Origin: Lytechinus variegatus
Taxonomy: Eukaryota > Echinodermata > Echinoidea > Temnopleuroida > Toxopneustidae
Assembly: GCF_018143015.1 (NCBI RefSeq)
Contig: NC_054747.1
Location: forward strand, 35,104,733 to 35,168,732
Direction of reading: 5' to 3'
Length of the DNA: 64,000 nt
Positions 34,347 through 47,153 of the stretch are shown here, in pieces (the stretch's first letter is position 1; each line of letters starts with the position of its first letter). The position numbers were made by a program, and so were the translations under genes. The notes beneath the pieces are model-generated. The model did no database searches. It was given only the letters and a program-made list of their open reading frames with translations, and was not told the origin of the DNA.

Positions 34347-35476
34347 GAGATATCTGTGACAATGGACATCAATTGGAAGGACAATCTACTTTGATAAGTG
34401 GTGCAAGTGAATCTCAATATGAAGTACATCCTAGAGAAAGACTACATCAATCTCCAAGATCCAATGAAAGCACATGTTCCCTTCCACAAACCAATTTACA
34501 CACAGGAGGAAAGCTGCATGGATGTACTTTCTGTGAGAAAGGATTTTCACAGAAGACAGATCTTGAATGCCATCTTTTGACTCATAAAGGAGACAAACAA
34601 TTTGACTGTTCATTTTGTAAAGAAAGATTTTCATTGATAAGTTCTTTGAAAATTCACCTCCGAACTCACAAAGGAGAAAAACGTTCTGAATGTTCACGTT
34701 GTGAAAAATTTTCACAAAAGAGTACTCTAAAAACTCCTATGTTAACACGCACAGGAGAAGCTCCTCATGAATGTTCACATTGTGGAAAGAAATTTCCATA
34801 TAGGAGTACCCTCAACAATCATCTGCTCACACATAGAGGCGAAAAACCTTTTGAATGTGAAATCTGTGAAAAGAAATTTGCACAAAGGAGTACTCTCAAC
34901 AACCATCTCCTTACACACACAGGAGAAAAACCTTATGAATGTTCATATTGTGAAAAGAAATTTTCACGAATGGGTACTCTCAATAATCATCTGTTGACCC
35001 ACACAGGCGAAAAACCTTTTGTATGCGAAAACTGCAAAAAGAAATTCACACTCAGGAGTACTCTCAAGAAGCATCTCCTAACACACACAGGAGAAAAACC
35101 TTATGAATGTTCTCATTGTGAAAAGAAATTTCCACATAAGAGCACCCTCAATAATCACATGCTAACACATACAGGCAAAAAACCTTTTGAATGTGAAAAC
35201 TGTGGAAAGAAATTCACACTTAGGAGTACTCTCAACAACCATCTCCTAACACACACAGGAGAAAAACCTTATGAATGTTCTCATTGTGAAAAGAAATTTT
35301 CACAAATGAGTGCTCTCAATGGTCATCTACTAACACATACAGGTGAAAAGCCTTTTGAATGTGAAACTTGTGAAAAGAGATTCACACAGAAGGGTAACTT
35401 ACACAGACATTTCCTATCACATACAGGTGAAAAACCTTATGAATGCTCATATTGTGAAAAGAACTTTCACGAATGA
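34347..35476 (+). CDS. C2H2 zinc-finger exon, copy 1
   Basis: This is a terminal-type exon of 375 codons starting right after a CATCAG acceptor in phase 1. A linker of about 57 residues (GDICDNGHQLEGQ...) precedes eleven C2H2 units of 28 residues joined by HTGEKPYE/F linkers. Finger 3 is degenerate (CSRCEKFSQ with both His replaced), leaving about ten complete fingers. A twelfth finger is cut short (CSYCEKNFHE, stop at 35474): compared with its sister units this looks like a one-base loss, so the gene probably once ran further. The linkers and pattern CX2CX12HX3H indicate a nuclear DNA-binding protein. An in-frame ATG at 34337 allows an independent start, but the 3' splice site and phase argue for splicing from 30721. 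Confidence 0.85.
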
Positions 35477-35900
35477 GTAACTTAAATAGACATCTTCTGA
35501 CACACGAGTAAATTCTAAATGAATGTTCACTTGAAAAGAAATTTTCACAAAAAGCAGTCTGAATAAGTATCCATCAACCCACAATGTTGAAAAAGAAGTA
35601 TTGTAAAAAGAAATTTGTGCTTGGGAATACCCTCAATAACCATCTGCTATCACACATTAGAGAAGAATCTGATGATTGTTCACATTGGGAAAAGAAATTT
35701 GCGCTTAGGAATTCTCTCCATAGCCATATGCTAGCACACACAGGAGAAAAACCTAATGAATGTTGACATTGTAAAAATTTGTCACTACAGTGTAACTTAA
35801 TACATCTTCTAACAAACGCAGGATTGAAATCCCATGAATGTTCATGAGTAAAAGTAGGCTTAATGGTCATCTGTCAACGCACTGCATGGATGTGACTAAG
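35477..35900 (+). pseudogene. Decayed finger sequence trailing copy 1
   Basis: Finger-like stretches continue past the copy-1 stop in changing frames. At about 35584-35766 a frame reads KKFVLGNTLNNHLLSH, then a weak unit with DDCSHWEKKF (a Cys replaced) and LRNSLHSHMLAHTGEKPNEC, then stops. The same decayed block recurs after copy 2 (37780-38065), so the decay predates the duplication of the unit. It is probably non-coding 3' sequence of the terminal exon. Confidence 0.6.
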
Positions 35901-36211
35901 TTATTGAAAAATTATCACACACAGAAGAGAACATTCATGAATTCTCCCTCTGAAAGGGATAATTTAGAACTGGAATTGTTCTAATTTTCATACTATTTCG
36001 CACTTTGTTTTGATAACACTTGGTGCTATCTTTTACAAACAAAAAGAAATCTTTGCAGAACCATTATACATGTATTTTAATTCTCAGAGCTAGTTTAAAT
36101 TGATACATTTTCTTTTGTTCCCCAAAATATTAGATTTCGGTTAATGTTTAAGATCACACTACAGAAAGAATGAATTAAAATCCTTAATTTTCTCCTATTT
36201 TATGCCATCAG

Positions 36212-36975
36212 GAGACATCTGTGACAATGGACATCAATTGGAAGGACAATCTACTTTGATAAGTGGTGCAAGTGAATCTCAATATGAAGTACATCCTAGA
36301 GAAAGACTACATCAATCTCCAAGATCCAGTGAAAGCACATGTTCCCTTCCACAAACCAATTTACACACAGGAGGAAAACTGCATGGATGTACTTTCTGTG
36401 AGAAAGGATTTTCACAGAAGACAGATCTTGAATGCCATCTTTTGACTCATAAAGGAGACAAACAATTTGACTGTTCATTTTGTAAAGAAAGATTTTCATT
36501 GATAAGTTCTTTGAAAATTCACCTCCGAACTCACAAAGGAGAAAAACGTTCTGAATGTTCACATTGTGGAAAGAAATTTCCATATAGGAGTAGACTCAAC
36601 AATCATCTCCTAACACACACAGGAGAAAAACCTTATGAATGTTCATATTGTGAAAAGAAATTTTCACGAATGAGTACTCTCAATGATCATCTGCTAACAC
36701 ATACAGGCGAAAAACCTTTTGAATGTGAAAACTGTAAAAAGAAATTCACACGTAGGAGTACTCTCAACAAACATCTCCTAACACACACAGGAGAAAAACC
36801 TTATAAATGTTCATATTGTGAAAAGAAATTTCCACGAATGAGTACTCTAAGAAATCATCTGCGAGGACATACAGGCGAAAAACCTTTTGAATGCGAAATC
36901 TGTGAAAAGAAATACGCACAGAAGTGTGTACTCAACAAACATCTCCTAACACATACACGGGAAAAACGTCATTAA
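36212..36975 (+). CDS. C2H2 zinc-finger exon, copy 2
   Basis: This is a second copy of the finger exon, with the same acceptor (GCCATCAG), the same phase and a nearly identical linker and first two fingers. It has 253 codons and seven fingers, lacks the degenerate third finger of copy 1, and ends in THTREKRH and a stop. Finger 6 reads RNHLRGH, still CX2C...HX3H. The finger tips differ from copy 1 mainly in fingers 3-7 (for example RSRLNNH, MSTLNDH, RSTLNKH), so DNA specificity would differ. An upstream in-frame ATG (36202) overlaps the splice site. It could be spliced to 30721 instead of copy 1, or be an unused duplicate. Confidence 0.75.
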
Positions 36976-38100
<1,125 letters not shown>

Positions 38101-38398
38101 AAAAAAATATCTCCAAACACACAGAAGAGAACATTCATGAATTCTCCATCTGAAAGGGATAATTTAGAACTGGAATTGTTCTAATTTTCATACTATTTCG
38201 CACTTTGTTTTGATAACACTTGGTGCTATCTTTTACAAACAAAAAAAATCTTTGCAGAACCATTTAATTCTCAGAGCTAGTTTAATTTGATACATTTTCT
38301 TTTGTTCCCAGAAATATTATATTTTGGTTAATGTTTAAGATCACAATACAAATAGAATAAATTGAAATCCTTAATTTTCTCCTATTTTATGCCATCAG

Positions 38399-40157
38399 GA
38401 GACATCTGTGACAATGGACATCAATTGGAAGGACAATCTACTTTGAAAAGTGGTGCAAGTGAATCTCAATATGAAGTATATCCTAGAGAAAGACTACATC
38501 AATCTCCAAGATCCAGTGAAAGCACATGTTCCCTTCCACAAACCAATTTACACACAGGAGGAAATCTGCATGGATGTACTTTCTGTGAGAAAGGATTTTC
38601 ACAGAAGACAGATCTTGAATGCCATCTTTTGACTCATAAAGGAGACAAACAATTTGACTGTTCATTTTGTAAAGAGAGATTTTCATTGATAAGTTCTTTG
38701 AAAATTCACCTCCAAACTCACAAAGGAGCAAAACGTTATGAATGTTCACATTGTGGAAAGAAATTTCCATATAGGAGTAGACTCAACAATCATCTCCTAA
38801 CACACACAGGAGAAAAACCTTATGAATGTTCATATTGTGAAAAGAAATTTTCAAGAATGAGTAATCTCAATGATCATCTGCTAACACATACAGGCAAAAA
38901 CCTTTTGAATGTGAAAACTGTGGAAAGAAATTCACACGAAGGAGTACTCTCAACAACCATCTCCTAACACACACAGGAGAAAAACCTTATGAATGTTCTC
39001 ATTGTGAAAAGAAATTTTCACAAATGAGTGCTCTCAATGGTCATCTGTTAACCCACACAGGTGAAAAACCTTTTGAATGCGAAAACTGCAAAAAGAAATT
39101 CACACGAAGGAGTACTCTCAACAACCATCTCCTAACACACACAAGAGAAAAACCTTATGAATATTCTCATTGTGAAAAGAAATTTTCACAAATGAGTGCT
39201 CTCAATGGTCATTTGTTAACCCACACAGGCGAAAAACCTTTTGAATGCGAAAACTGCAAAAAGAAATTCACACTCAGGAGTACTCTCAAGAAGCATCTCC
39301 TAACACACACAGGAGAAAAACCTTATGAATGTTCTCATTGTGAAAAGAAATTTTCACAAATGAGTGCTCTCAATGGTCATCTGTTAACCCACACAGGCAA
39401 AAAACCTTTTGAATGTGAAAACTGTGGAAAGAAATTCACACGAAGGAGTACTCTCAACAACCATCTCCTAACACACACAGGAGAAAAACCTTATGAATGT
39501 TCTCATTGTGAAAAGAAATTTTCACAAATGAGTACTCTCAATGATCATCTGTTAACCCACACAGGCGAAAAACCTTTTAAATGTGAAAACTGTAAAAAGA
39601 AATTTGTACATAGGAGTGCTCTCAAGAAGCATCTCCTAACACACACAGGAGAAAAACCTTATGATTGTTTATATTGTGGAAAGAAATTTCCACATAAGTG
39701 CACCCTCAATAAGCATCTGTTAACCCACACATGCGAAAAACGTTTTGAATGTGAAAACTGTAATAAGAAATTTGCACATAGGAGTACTCTCAAGAAGCAT
39801 CTCCTAACACACACAGGAGGAAAAAAATATGATTGTTCATATTGTGAAAAGAAATTTCCACATAAGAGCACCCTCAATAAGCATATGCTAACACATACAG
39901 GCAAAAAACGTTTTGAATGTGAAAACTGTGGAAAGAAATTCACACGAAGGAGTACTCTCAACAACCATCTCCTAAATCACACAGGAGAAAAACCTTATGA
40001 ATGTTCTCATTGTGAAAAGAAATTTTCACAAATGAGAGCTCTCAATGGTCATTTACTAACACATACAGGTGAAAAGCCTTTTGAATGTGAAACTTGTGAA
40101 AAGAGATTCACACAGAAGGGTAACTTACACAGACATTTCCTATCACATACAGGTTAA
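38399..40157 (+). CDS. C2H2 zinc-finger exon, copy 3, with a frameshift
   Basis: This third copy has the same GCCATCAG acceptor and phase and an almost identical linker and fingers 1-2. Four fingers read in frame to about 38890; there one base is missing from an A-run in the finger linker (near 38894-38899), and that frame ends at 38967. The other frame then runs open through about thirteen more fingers to a stop at 40155, with one finger altered at its first Cys (YSHCEKKF). As written it is a broken gene of about 17 fingers. A one-base assembly error in the A-run would restore it, and an internal start at 39024 would give a finger-only protein. Confidence 0.7.
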
Positions 40158-41245
40158 AAAACCTTATGAATGCTCATATTGTGAAAAGAAATTTTCAGAT
40201 AAGAGTAACTTTAATAGACATCTTCTGACACACACAGGAAAAAGTTATGAACGTTCACATTGTGAAAAAAAAAATCACAAAGGAGTGCTCCCAACACTCA
40301 TCTCCTAACACACTGAAGAAAAACCTCATGAATGTTCACATTGTGGAAAGAAATTTTCACAAGTGACTACTCTCAACAACCATCTCCGAACACACACGGG
40401 AGAAAAACCTTATGAATGTTCACACTGTCAGAAGAAGTTTTCACAAGTGACTACTCTCAACAACCATCTCCTTACGCACACAGGAGAAAAACCTTTTCAA
40501 TGTTTACATTGTGGGAAGAAATTTTCACGAGTGACTACTCTCAAACACCATCTCCTAACACACACATGAGAAAAACCTTATGAATGTTCATATTGTGGGA
40601 AAACATTTTCACGAGTGACTACTCTCAGCAACCATATCCTAACACACACAGGAGATAAACCTTTTGAATGTGAAAACTGTGAAAAGAAATTCAGACATAG
40701 GAGTGCTCTCAACAAACAACTCCTAACACACACAGGAGAAAGACCGTATGATCGTTCATATTGTGAAAAGAAATTTGCTCAGAAAACTGATCTAGATATC
40801 CATCTTGCAACCCATTCTAGTGAAAAACCTTATGATTGTTTACACTGTGAAAATAAATTTTCACTGAAGTTTAACTTCATTAATTAACTTAATTTTCACT
40901 GAAGTTTAAATACATCTTCTAACACACACACACACACAGGAGTAAAATCCCATGAATGTTTATGAGTAAAAGTAGTCTGGATGGTCATCTGTCAATTTAC
41001 TGCATGGATGTAACTTCTGTGAGAAAGGATTTTCACAGAAGAGAGATCTTGAATTCCATCGTTTTACTCACAAAGGAGATGAAAAAAAACCCCTGTTAAT
41101 TCTGTAAAAAAGTGATTTGCATTGATAAATTCTTTAAAAAGTCATCTCCAAACACAAGAAAAAAACACACTTATGAATGTTAACATTGTGACAAGAATTA
41201 TTCAAAGAAAAGTACGCTTAAATCTCATTTTGTAACACACAGTAT
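40158..41245 (+). pseudogene. Decayed fingers downstream of copy 3, including a fourth unit start
   Basis: Finger units persist in shifting frames: 40170-40300 ([16 protein letters not shown]), 40330-40569 (three fingers with the distinctive VTTLNNH/VTTLKHH helix) and 40580-40885 (fingers with Cys or His lost, for example DRSYCEKKF). From 41005 the sequence again resembles finger 1 of the unit (CNFCEKGFSQKRDLEFHRF-like), followed by a weak finger 2. A fourth, heavily decayed copy of the duplicated unit therefore probably ends the array. Confidence 0.6.
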
Positions 41246-41583
41246 GGATAATATGGACTTTCTTAATCTGGGTTTTGAAGCGAGTCTTCATTGGCGACGA
41301 TGTTTGCAGGGTTGGGGGGGGGGGGTGTTTATGGGGGCTCGAATATAGAATTTTGTACAACAGCTTTATGAAGATCGTTATTATGCCCCCTTCTCACCAA
41401 AACCTTGAGAAATCACTGTGTATAGCAGTCTTTTTTGGTACAAATTGGATTATGTATTTAACATATTGTAAAACAATCGTGTTTAAGTTTTGTTTGATTC
41501 TTGGCATCCAACTTAATGATATATTCTATTAGTTTCAATCTCTTTATTTATGTTCGGTTATTTCAAGAAATATATGTGTAATG

Positions 41584-43080
41584 AATAAATTGAATTTCCT
41601 TCCACAAAACATATTACTCAACCTTTATTATACAATGGTTTATCCATATTTAATTCATTGTTATGTTGTATGGGCCATCGCAGCCAATAATAACCTAAAT
41701 ATAACAAAATTATTTGAATTACAGAAAAGAGCAGTGAGAATAATATGAAAAACTTCATTTAATGCCCACTCTCGTTTTCTTTAAAACTCCTGAGTGTATT
41801 TGACCTTTTTAAACTATCCGTTGAATCATTTATGTATTCTTGTCACAACAAAATGATTATTCCTGAATCACTAAGCAGATACTTTTGTCTAAATACTACT
41901 TCCATTCTCACCAAACCTGTAGTCATTTTGATTTTCACATGCCCTCTGTCCATACTACTTATACTAAGAAAACTACAATGTATTCAGGTCCCTAATTATG
42001 GATCTCTCCCCCTCCACTTTAAAGGACAAGTCCACTCTAACAAAAAGTTGATTTGAATAAAAAGAGAAAAATTCAACAAGCATAACACTGAAAATTTCAT
42101 CAAAATTGGATGTAAAATAAGAAAGTTATGGCATTTTAAAGTTTCGCTTCATTTCACAAATCAGTTATATGCACATTTCGGTCGGTATGCAAATGAGGAA
42201 CTGATGACATCACTCACTATTTCTTTTGTATTTTATTACATGAAATATGAAATATTTTTATTTTCTCGTCATTGTCAGTGAAATGAAGTTTCATTCCTCC
42301 CTGAACATGTGGAATTCCATTATTTTAACATTTTGTGCTTCAGGCAAGGAGGTCTTAATCGTCAAATTCGTAAAATTTGAAATATTGTATAATGCAAACA
42401 TTAAAAAAACAAAAGAAATAGTGAGTGAGTGACATCAACTCACTCATTTGGATGTAACTGGCTCGTTCATATAACTATTTTGTTAAAAATAAGCGAAACT
42501 TTGAAATGTCATAACTTTATTATTTTACATCCGAGTTTGATGAAATTTTCAGCTATGTGCTTGTCTGATTTTTCTCTATTGATTCAAATAAACTTTTTTG
42601 AGGTGGACTTAACCTTTGAAAATAGTTTATCCCTTAATAGTTTCAACGTCAGTACAAAGAAACTCTGTTAACAATGTTCCCATTCAATATCAACTAAGTA
42701 ATTGTAACATGACCATAATTTCTGTGTTTGCCATTCCCCTACACTAATTTCACCTGTCATTTTTCTGTGACATTCCACATGCTAGTCCTGTACCTTATTT
42801 CTATCATTTTTCTTGAAAGGCAAACACTCCATTCTAACTTTATTAATGTTTGTTTTTACCTTGTTTGTCTTCCTATGATCTATTTTGTATCCCTTCTTTT
42901 TCTCTCTTTACTGGGCTGGAACTTCTAAGATCCAACAGATTTTTAATGTCCACAATCAAAGCCTGTTTTGTACGCCATTTACTGTATTATTTTCGTTACT
43001 TGGTTTTGTTCTTACCGTTATTGCGTTTCTTATCTACCTTGATGTATGTTATGTTTATGAAGAAAAGTAAATTGAATTGA
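41584..43080 (+). mobile_element. LINE 3' end (C-terminal reverse-transcriptase tail), interrupted
   Basis: The frame from 41584 reads NKLNFLPQNILLNLYYTMVY, then PYLIHCYVVWAIAANNNLNI and TKLFELQKRAVRII, then a stop. ...YPYL..Y...W......L..LQKRAVRII is the signature after the polymerase domain of CR1/Jockey-type LINEs. Stops and shifts follow; PNYGSLP near 42000 is the GP-LWNSLP motif of the same region. A foldback element (42019-42620) is inserted there, after which SLSLNSFNVSTKKLC (the usual LxSFKxxLKxxLL) resumes. An AT-rich tail ending in AATTGAATTGA near 43080 is probably the 3' UTR and tail. It is a dead fragment. Confidence 0.75.
42019..42620. mobile_element. 'GGACAAGTCCACC' foldback element, copy 5
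   Basis: It runs from TTAAAGGACAAGTCCACT to AGGTGGACTTAACCTTTGAA. It interrupts the LINE fragment between its PNYGSLP and SLSLNSF motifs. Confidence 0.85.
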
Positions 43081-43719
43081 GTATGGGTTAATGAACTATA
43101 TGAATTTGATTTTCTCATAAGACTCTCATTGTGTGAGAGCTCAAGCATGCAGTTCAGAGTTAAAAGCAAGTTTACAGGAAACCAAATCCCAACAAGAAAA
43201 GCAATCTTATTGGAAAGAGTAAAATGAGAAGAATAATTTAAAACAAGTTTCATCAAAATTAATTGTAAAATAAGCAAGTTATGGATGTTTAAAAATTCTT
43301 TTGCTTTCTATGAAATTAGCCACCATCTCTTAGAATTGCAGATTTTGTGGATAACTCTGAATTTGTTTTTTACCCAAGTTTTCAGATTTTTAAATCTTTT
43401 AAATTGCATTTTGCTTCCTGTGCATAACATATGTCATGAGAAAATATACAGTAATTCACACCACATATGTCAAGGTCAGGAGAAGCTAATGTAAAATATA
43501 TTAGGGGGAAATCTGAAAATTTGTGTACAAAACAAATGGAGAGTAGTCCACAGAATCAGCCATTTTTAAGTTTTTAGATTACTCCTGTTCTTTCAGGTGA
43601 AGTGGATTCTCTCCTCGTAGTTTGGTTTCCTGTAATGGTGGAAATGATAGTTTTGGTGGTAATAGTTTGTGTGATGTGATAACAAAGAATATGGAGTTGC
43701 TGTTAGAAGTGGCATAATG

Positions 43720-44157
43720 GGTTACACTTCATAATTCCGAAGGTTCTTTATCCGAAGGTTCATAATTCCGAAACACGCAAATTGCCTATACCTCGATGTT
43801 CGTTATTCCGAAAACGTAAAAGGGTTCGTTAATCCGAACATTTGTGGCATCATTCCGAAGGTTCGATAATCCGAAAGCGAAATAAGGTTTGATGTTGCAA
43901 AGGTTCGTTAATCCGAAAACGAAATAAGGTTCTTTGTTCCGAAGGTTCGTTAGTCTGAAAACGAAATAAAGTTTATAGTTACTCATTTAGTTTTCGGACT
44001 AACGAACCTTCGTAATCACGAACCTCATTTCTTTTTCGGATTAACGAACCTTCGGAATTGCGAACCTCACTTCGTTTTCGGACTAACGAACCTTCGGAAT
44101 TACGAACCTCACTTCGTTTTCGGACTAACGAACCTTCGGAATTACGAATGTATGCGG
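43720..44157. mobile_element. Minimal array-ended foldback element with 8-bp duplication
   Basis: It is flanked on both sides by GCATAATG (8 bp). The left half is an array of the TTCCGAAGGTTCGTTAATCC type; the right half is the same array inverted, meeting near 43980. The end sequences (GGTTACACTTC and GAATGTATGCGG) match the two ends of the 23597-27141 element. Size 438 bp, no interior. It resembles the modular TU foldback elements described from sea urchins, which also have 8-bp duplications. Confidence 0.8.
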
Positions 44158-44556
44158 GCATAATGAACCAACAATTTTGAGGGGGGTAGATACGATGTGT
44201 CGCATCAAAAGTTGTGAGAGAGCAAGAATTCTGATATTTTTATTTTGAAAATTCAATTTTGTGATAGATTTTGAGATATTTAGAAAACAGTATATTTCAC
44301 ACTTCTTTCCTGTTCTCTCTTTTTTTTTTTGCTGTGAATTTTTCTTTCCAAGCCCCCATCTTTATACGCAAGTGCTGTTTAGAACACCAATGAATGGAGT
44401 TTGGAATAAAGATGGTGACGGTGGTGATGGTTATGACGATCTCACCCCTTGTCTCGTGTGCGCTTTCCATATTTACCCATCTACTGTACCACATTTCCCA
44501 TAGGAACCAAGAATGCACTTTTACTCCACTCGAGATCAACTTGTGCAAACACTAAC

Positions 44557-44920
44557 TTTAAAAGGAGAATGAAACCTTTGGAACAGGTTAGCGTTAGCTC
44601 GTGTGAAAAAATCAAAGAACCAGATCAAAGAATGTAAAAATCGGACAAAAAATAAGAAAGATATGAGCATTTGAATATTGCGATCCCCAATGCTATGGAT
44701 ATCCACAAATTAGCAATGCGGCAAAGGTGTGTGTGATGTCTTGTGAACAACTCTCCCCATTACTTTAATATATATTTCACTTAAATTGTCTCTTTTATGC
44801 ACATATCTGAGCATAACTTTCTCATTAATTGTCCGATTTTTCTCACACTTTTTTTGTTCTTATTCATCGTAGTTATGTTTCGACACGACCTTGTTCCAAA
44901 GATTTTATTCCCCTTTAAAG
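44557..44920. mobile_element. Palindromic element 'TTTAAAAGGAGAATGAAACC'
   Basis: TTAAAAGGAGAATGAAACCT, TTGGAACAGG at the left; inverse TTGTTCCAAAGATTTTATTC, CCCTTTAAAG at the right. It is non-coding. Confidence 0.75.
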
Positions 44921-45335
44921 TTACGTACTTTTATCAATATATAATATGAAAAATTATAGCCTGGAGTTATACATACATGTAGGCCCTATTCTTGTTGGTA
45001 TGTAAAAAAAGGGAACTACATGAATTATGACAGATATCAAATTTCTCCTCGAGGTGTTACATGAAACAAAATCCTCCCCCTCTTCTTCTTTATCTGTCTC
45101 TCCATTTGTCTGTCTTTCTCTTTGCATGTGATCTTCTTGTCCATTTTCCTCTTTCTCAATTTCCTTTTTCTTCTCCTTCCCCTTTGTTCTTCTTTCTCCT
45201 CTTCTCTGTGGTCTTCTTATCCTTCTTTCTGTTCTTCTTTTTCTTCTTCGTCTCCAGTCCTCTTTATACATCTTCCTCTTTTTCTTCTATAGTTATACTT
45301 TCTTCTTTTCCTGGCCTCCTAATTGGAAGTCATTT

Positions 45336-45770
45336 CCAGTGACCCAACTGGTTCTAGTTAGGAGAAGTTCCAGTTGCCCAACTGGTTCCAGTTAGGATTT
45401 CCAGTTACCCACTGGATCCAGTTAGAAATTCCAGTTGCCCAACTGGTTCCAGTTAGGATTTCCAGTTGCCCAACTGGTTCCAGTTAGGAGTTCCAGTTAC
45501 CCATCTGGTTCCAGTTAGGATTTCCAGTTGCCCAACTGGTTCCAGTTAGGATTTCCAGTTGCCCAACTGGTTCCAGTTAGGATTTCCAGTTGCCCAACTG
45601 GTTCCAGTTAGGATTTCCAGTTGCCCAACTGGTTCCAGTTAGGATTTCCAGTTACCCAACTGGTTCAAGTTAGGATTTCCAGTTGCCCAACTGGTTTCAA
45701 CTGGAAATTGTTAAATTCCAGTTAAAACCAATTGAAACCAGTTGAAACCAGTTGGAAATCCAACTGGTTT
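45336..45770 (+). repeat. 31-bp minisatellite of CAGTTGCCCAACTGG units
   Basis: About a dozen copies of a 31-bp unit (ATTTCCAGTTGCCCAACTGG then TTCCAGTTAGG). Each unit carries short dyads (CAGTTGCCCAACTG, AACTGGTTCCAGTT). The array ends in a more scrambled palindromic tail (45700-45770). Confidence 0.85.
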
Positions 45771-46280
45771 CAATTGGATTTTGGTCCTGGGCTTCCACTT
45801 CTTCTCTTCGCGTCGTCTTTTCTTTTCTTCTTCTTTTCGTCCCCGGGCTTCTCGTCTACTTTCCTATCTTTATATTTTTGTTCATATTCTTCCTTCATCT
45901 ACTTTCTTCTTTTCTGCCTTTTAATTCCTCCTCTTCTATTTTTTCCTTTTCTCCTAAAACTCTGCCCCTTATATGCTTGTTTGTTTTTTTCTCTTTATAA
46001 TCTCTTCTCCTTTTTCCGTCTCCTTTCTTCTACCTGACTTTTTCTTCTTTTCTTTCTTCTTCCTCCTCTTCTTTTTCTTCATTTCTTCTTCTTTTTCTTC
46101 CTTTCTTTTCCTGCATGGTGGCAGTGCTTCCACTCTTGCTGGAATTCCAGGATCTTAAATGCTATTTTTTCAGTATCATTCCAGGAAGTGAGAAATTCCA
46201 GGAAGTTTTCTAGGAACTTATCTTTTTTTCGGGAATGATATTATTTTCTGAATATTATCACAAAATTGGATCTTAAGTAT

Positions 46281-47153
46281 AGGGGAAGGCGGGGTAAGTT
46301 GTGACCATGGACCTACCAGCAGTTTTTGCTTTTTGCATATTAGAATTGATATATGATTAATAATCTTGCATGTCGAAATAAGTACCTTGCCTTGAAATTT
46401 AATTGTTCTGAAATATTTTCCACCTATATATAACTTTCTATCCCCACACTGAAAGTCATCGTGACCTTTGAAAAAACGATGTCAAATGGCTCAACTTGCC
46501 CCATATATGGGGTAAGTTTGAGCCACCTTCTGGGGTAAGTTGAGCCACAAAAACTATGTACAAAATGTATGGGGGGAGAACCAGCATGTCAATTTTTTGT
46601 TTAAAGTCTTTTCACTTGCTAATTCTCTATAAATACTAACATCCTGTAAAAGGAAAAGAGCAGTCATGTAAATTTGCTCCTTTCAGCCAGCATTTCAATC
46701 GATTTTTATGTTTGTTTTTTAAGATACATTACCATAGGAATTACCATGGCTCAACTTGCCCCATGCTGTTTGGCTCAACTTACCCCAGTCCGAACTTAGT
46801 GCGATAATTTTGTATCCACACATTTATTATGCATCCATCATATAAAAGACTGTGACAAGAATGAAGATCCATACCTGGACTAATAATGTTGTTATCATGT
46901 CTTTATTATATTTAAGGACGTGTGTGTATATAAAGCATGTATCACTCTTTTTTACTTTTTTGGCTGAAATTCATATTTTTCCCTCTAAAAATTAAACTAC
47001 TTTTTGTTTCAAAGTTGGAAACAATGTGGTGGGGTTAGGGGTTATGCTATGGGTCATCAATACATGACACCACCACAATGTCTGACTCATTCATTATTGG
47101 CCTGGGGCTGGTGGCTCAACTGCCCCTATGCTCAACTTACCCCGCCTTCCCCC
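46281..47153. mobile_element. GGGGAAGGCGGGGTAAGTTG-ended TIR element
   Basis: The left end AGGGGAAGGCGGGGTAAGTT is inverted at the right as CTCAACTTACCCCGCCTTCC, with TA on both flanks. GGCTCAACTTGCCCC/GGGGTAAGTTGAGCC motifs recur through the interior. It is 0.87 kb and non-coding. Confidence 0.75.

Noticed and set aside
43720-44157. CRISPR-like array because of short regular repeats
   Set aside because: The units are variable, lie head to head in two orientations, have no unique spacers and are bounded by an 8-bp target duplication in an animal genome.
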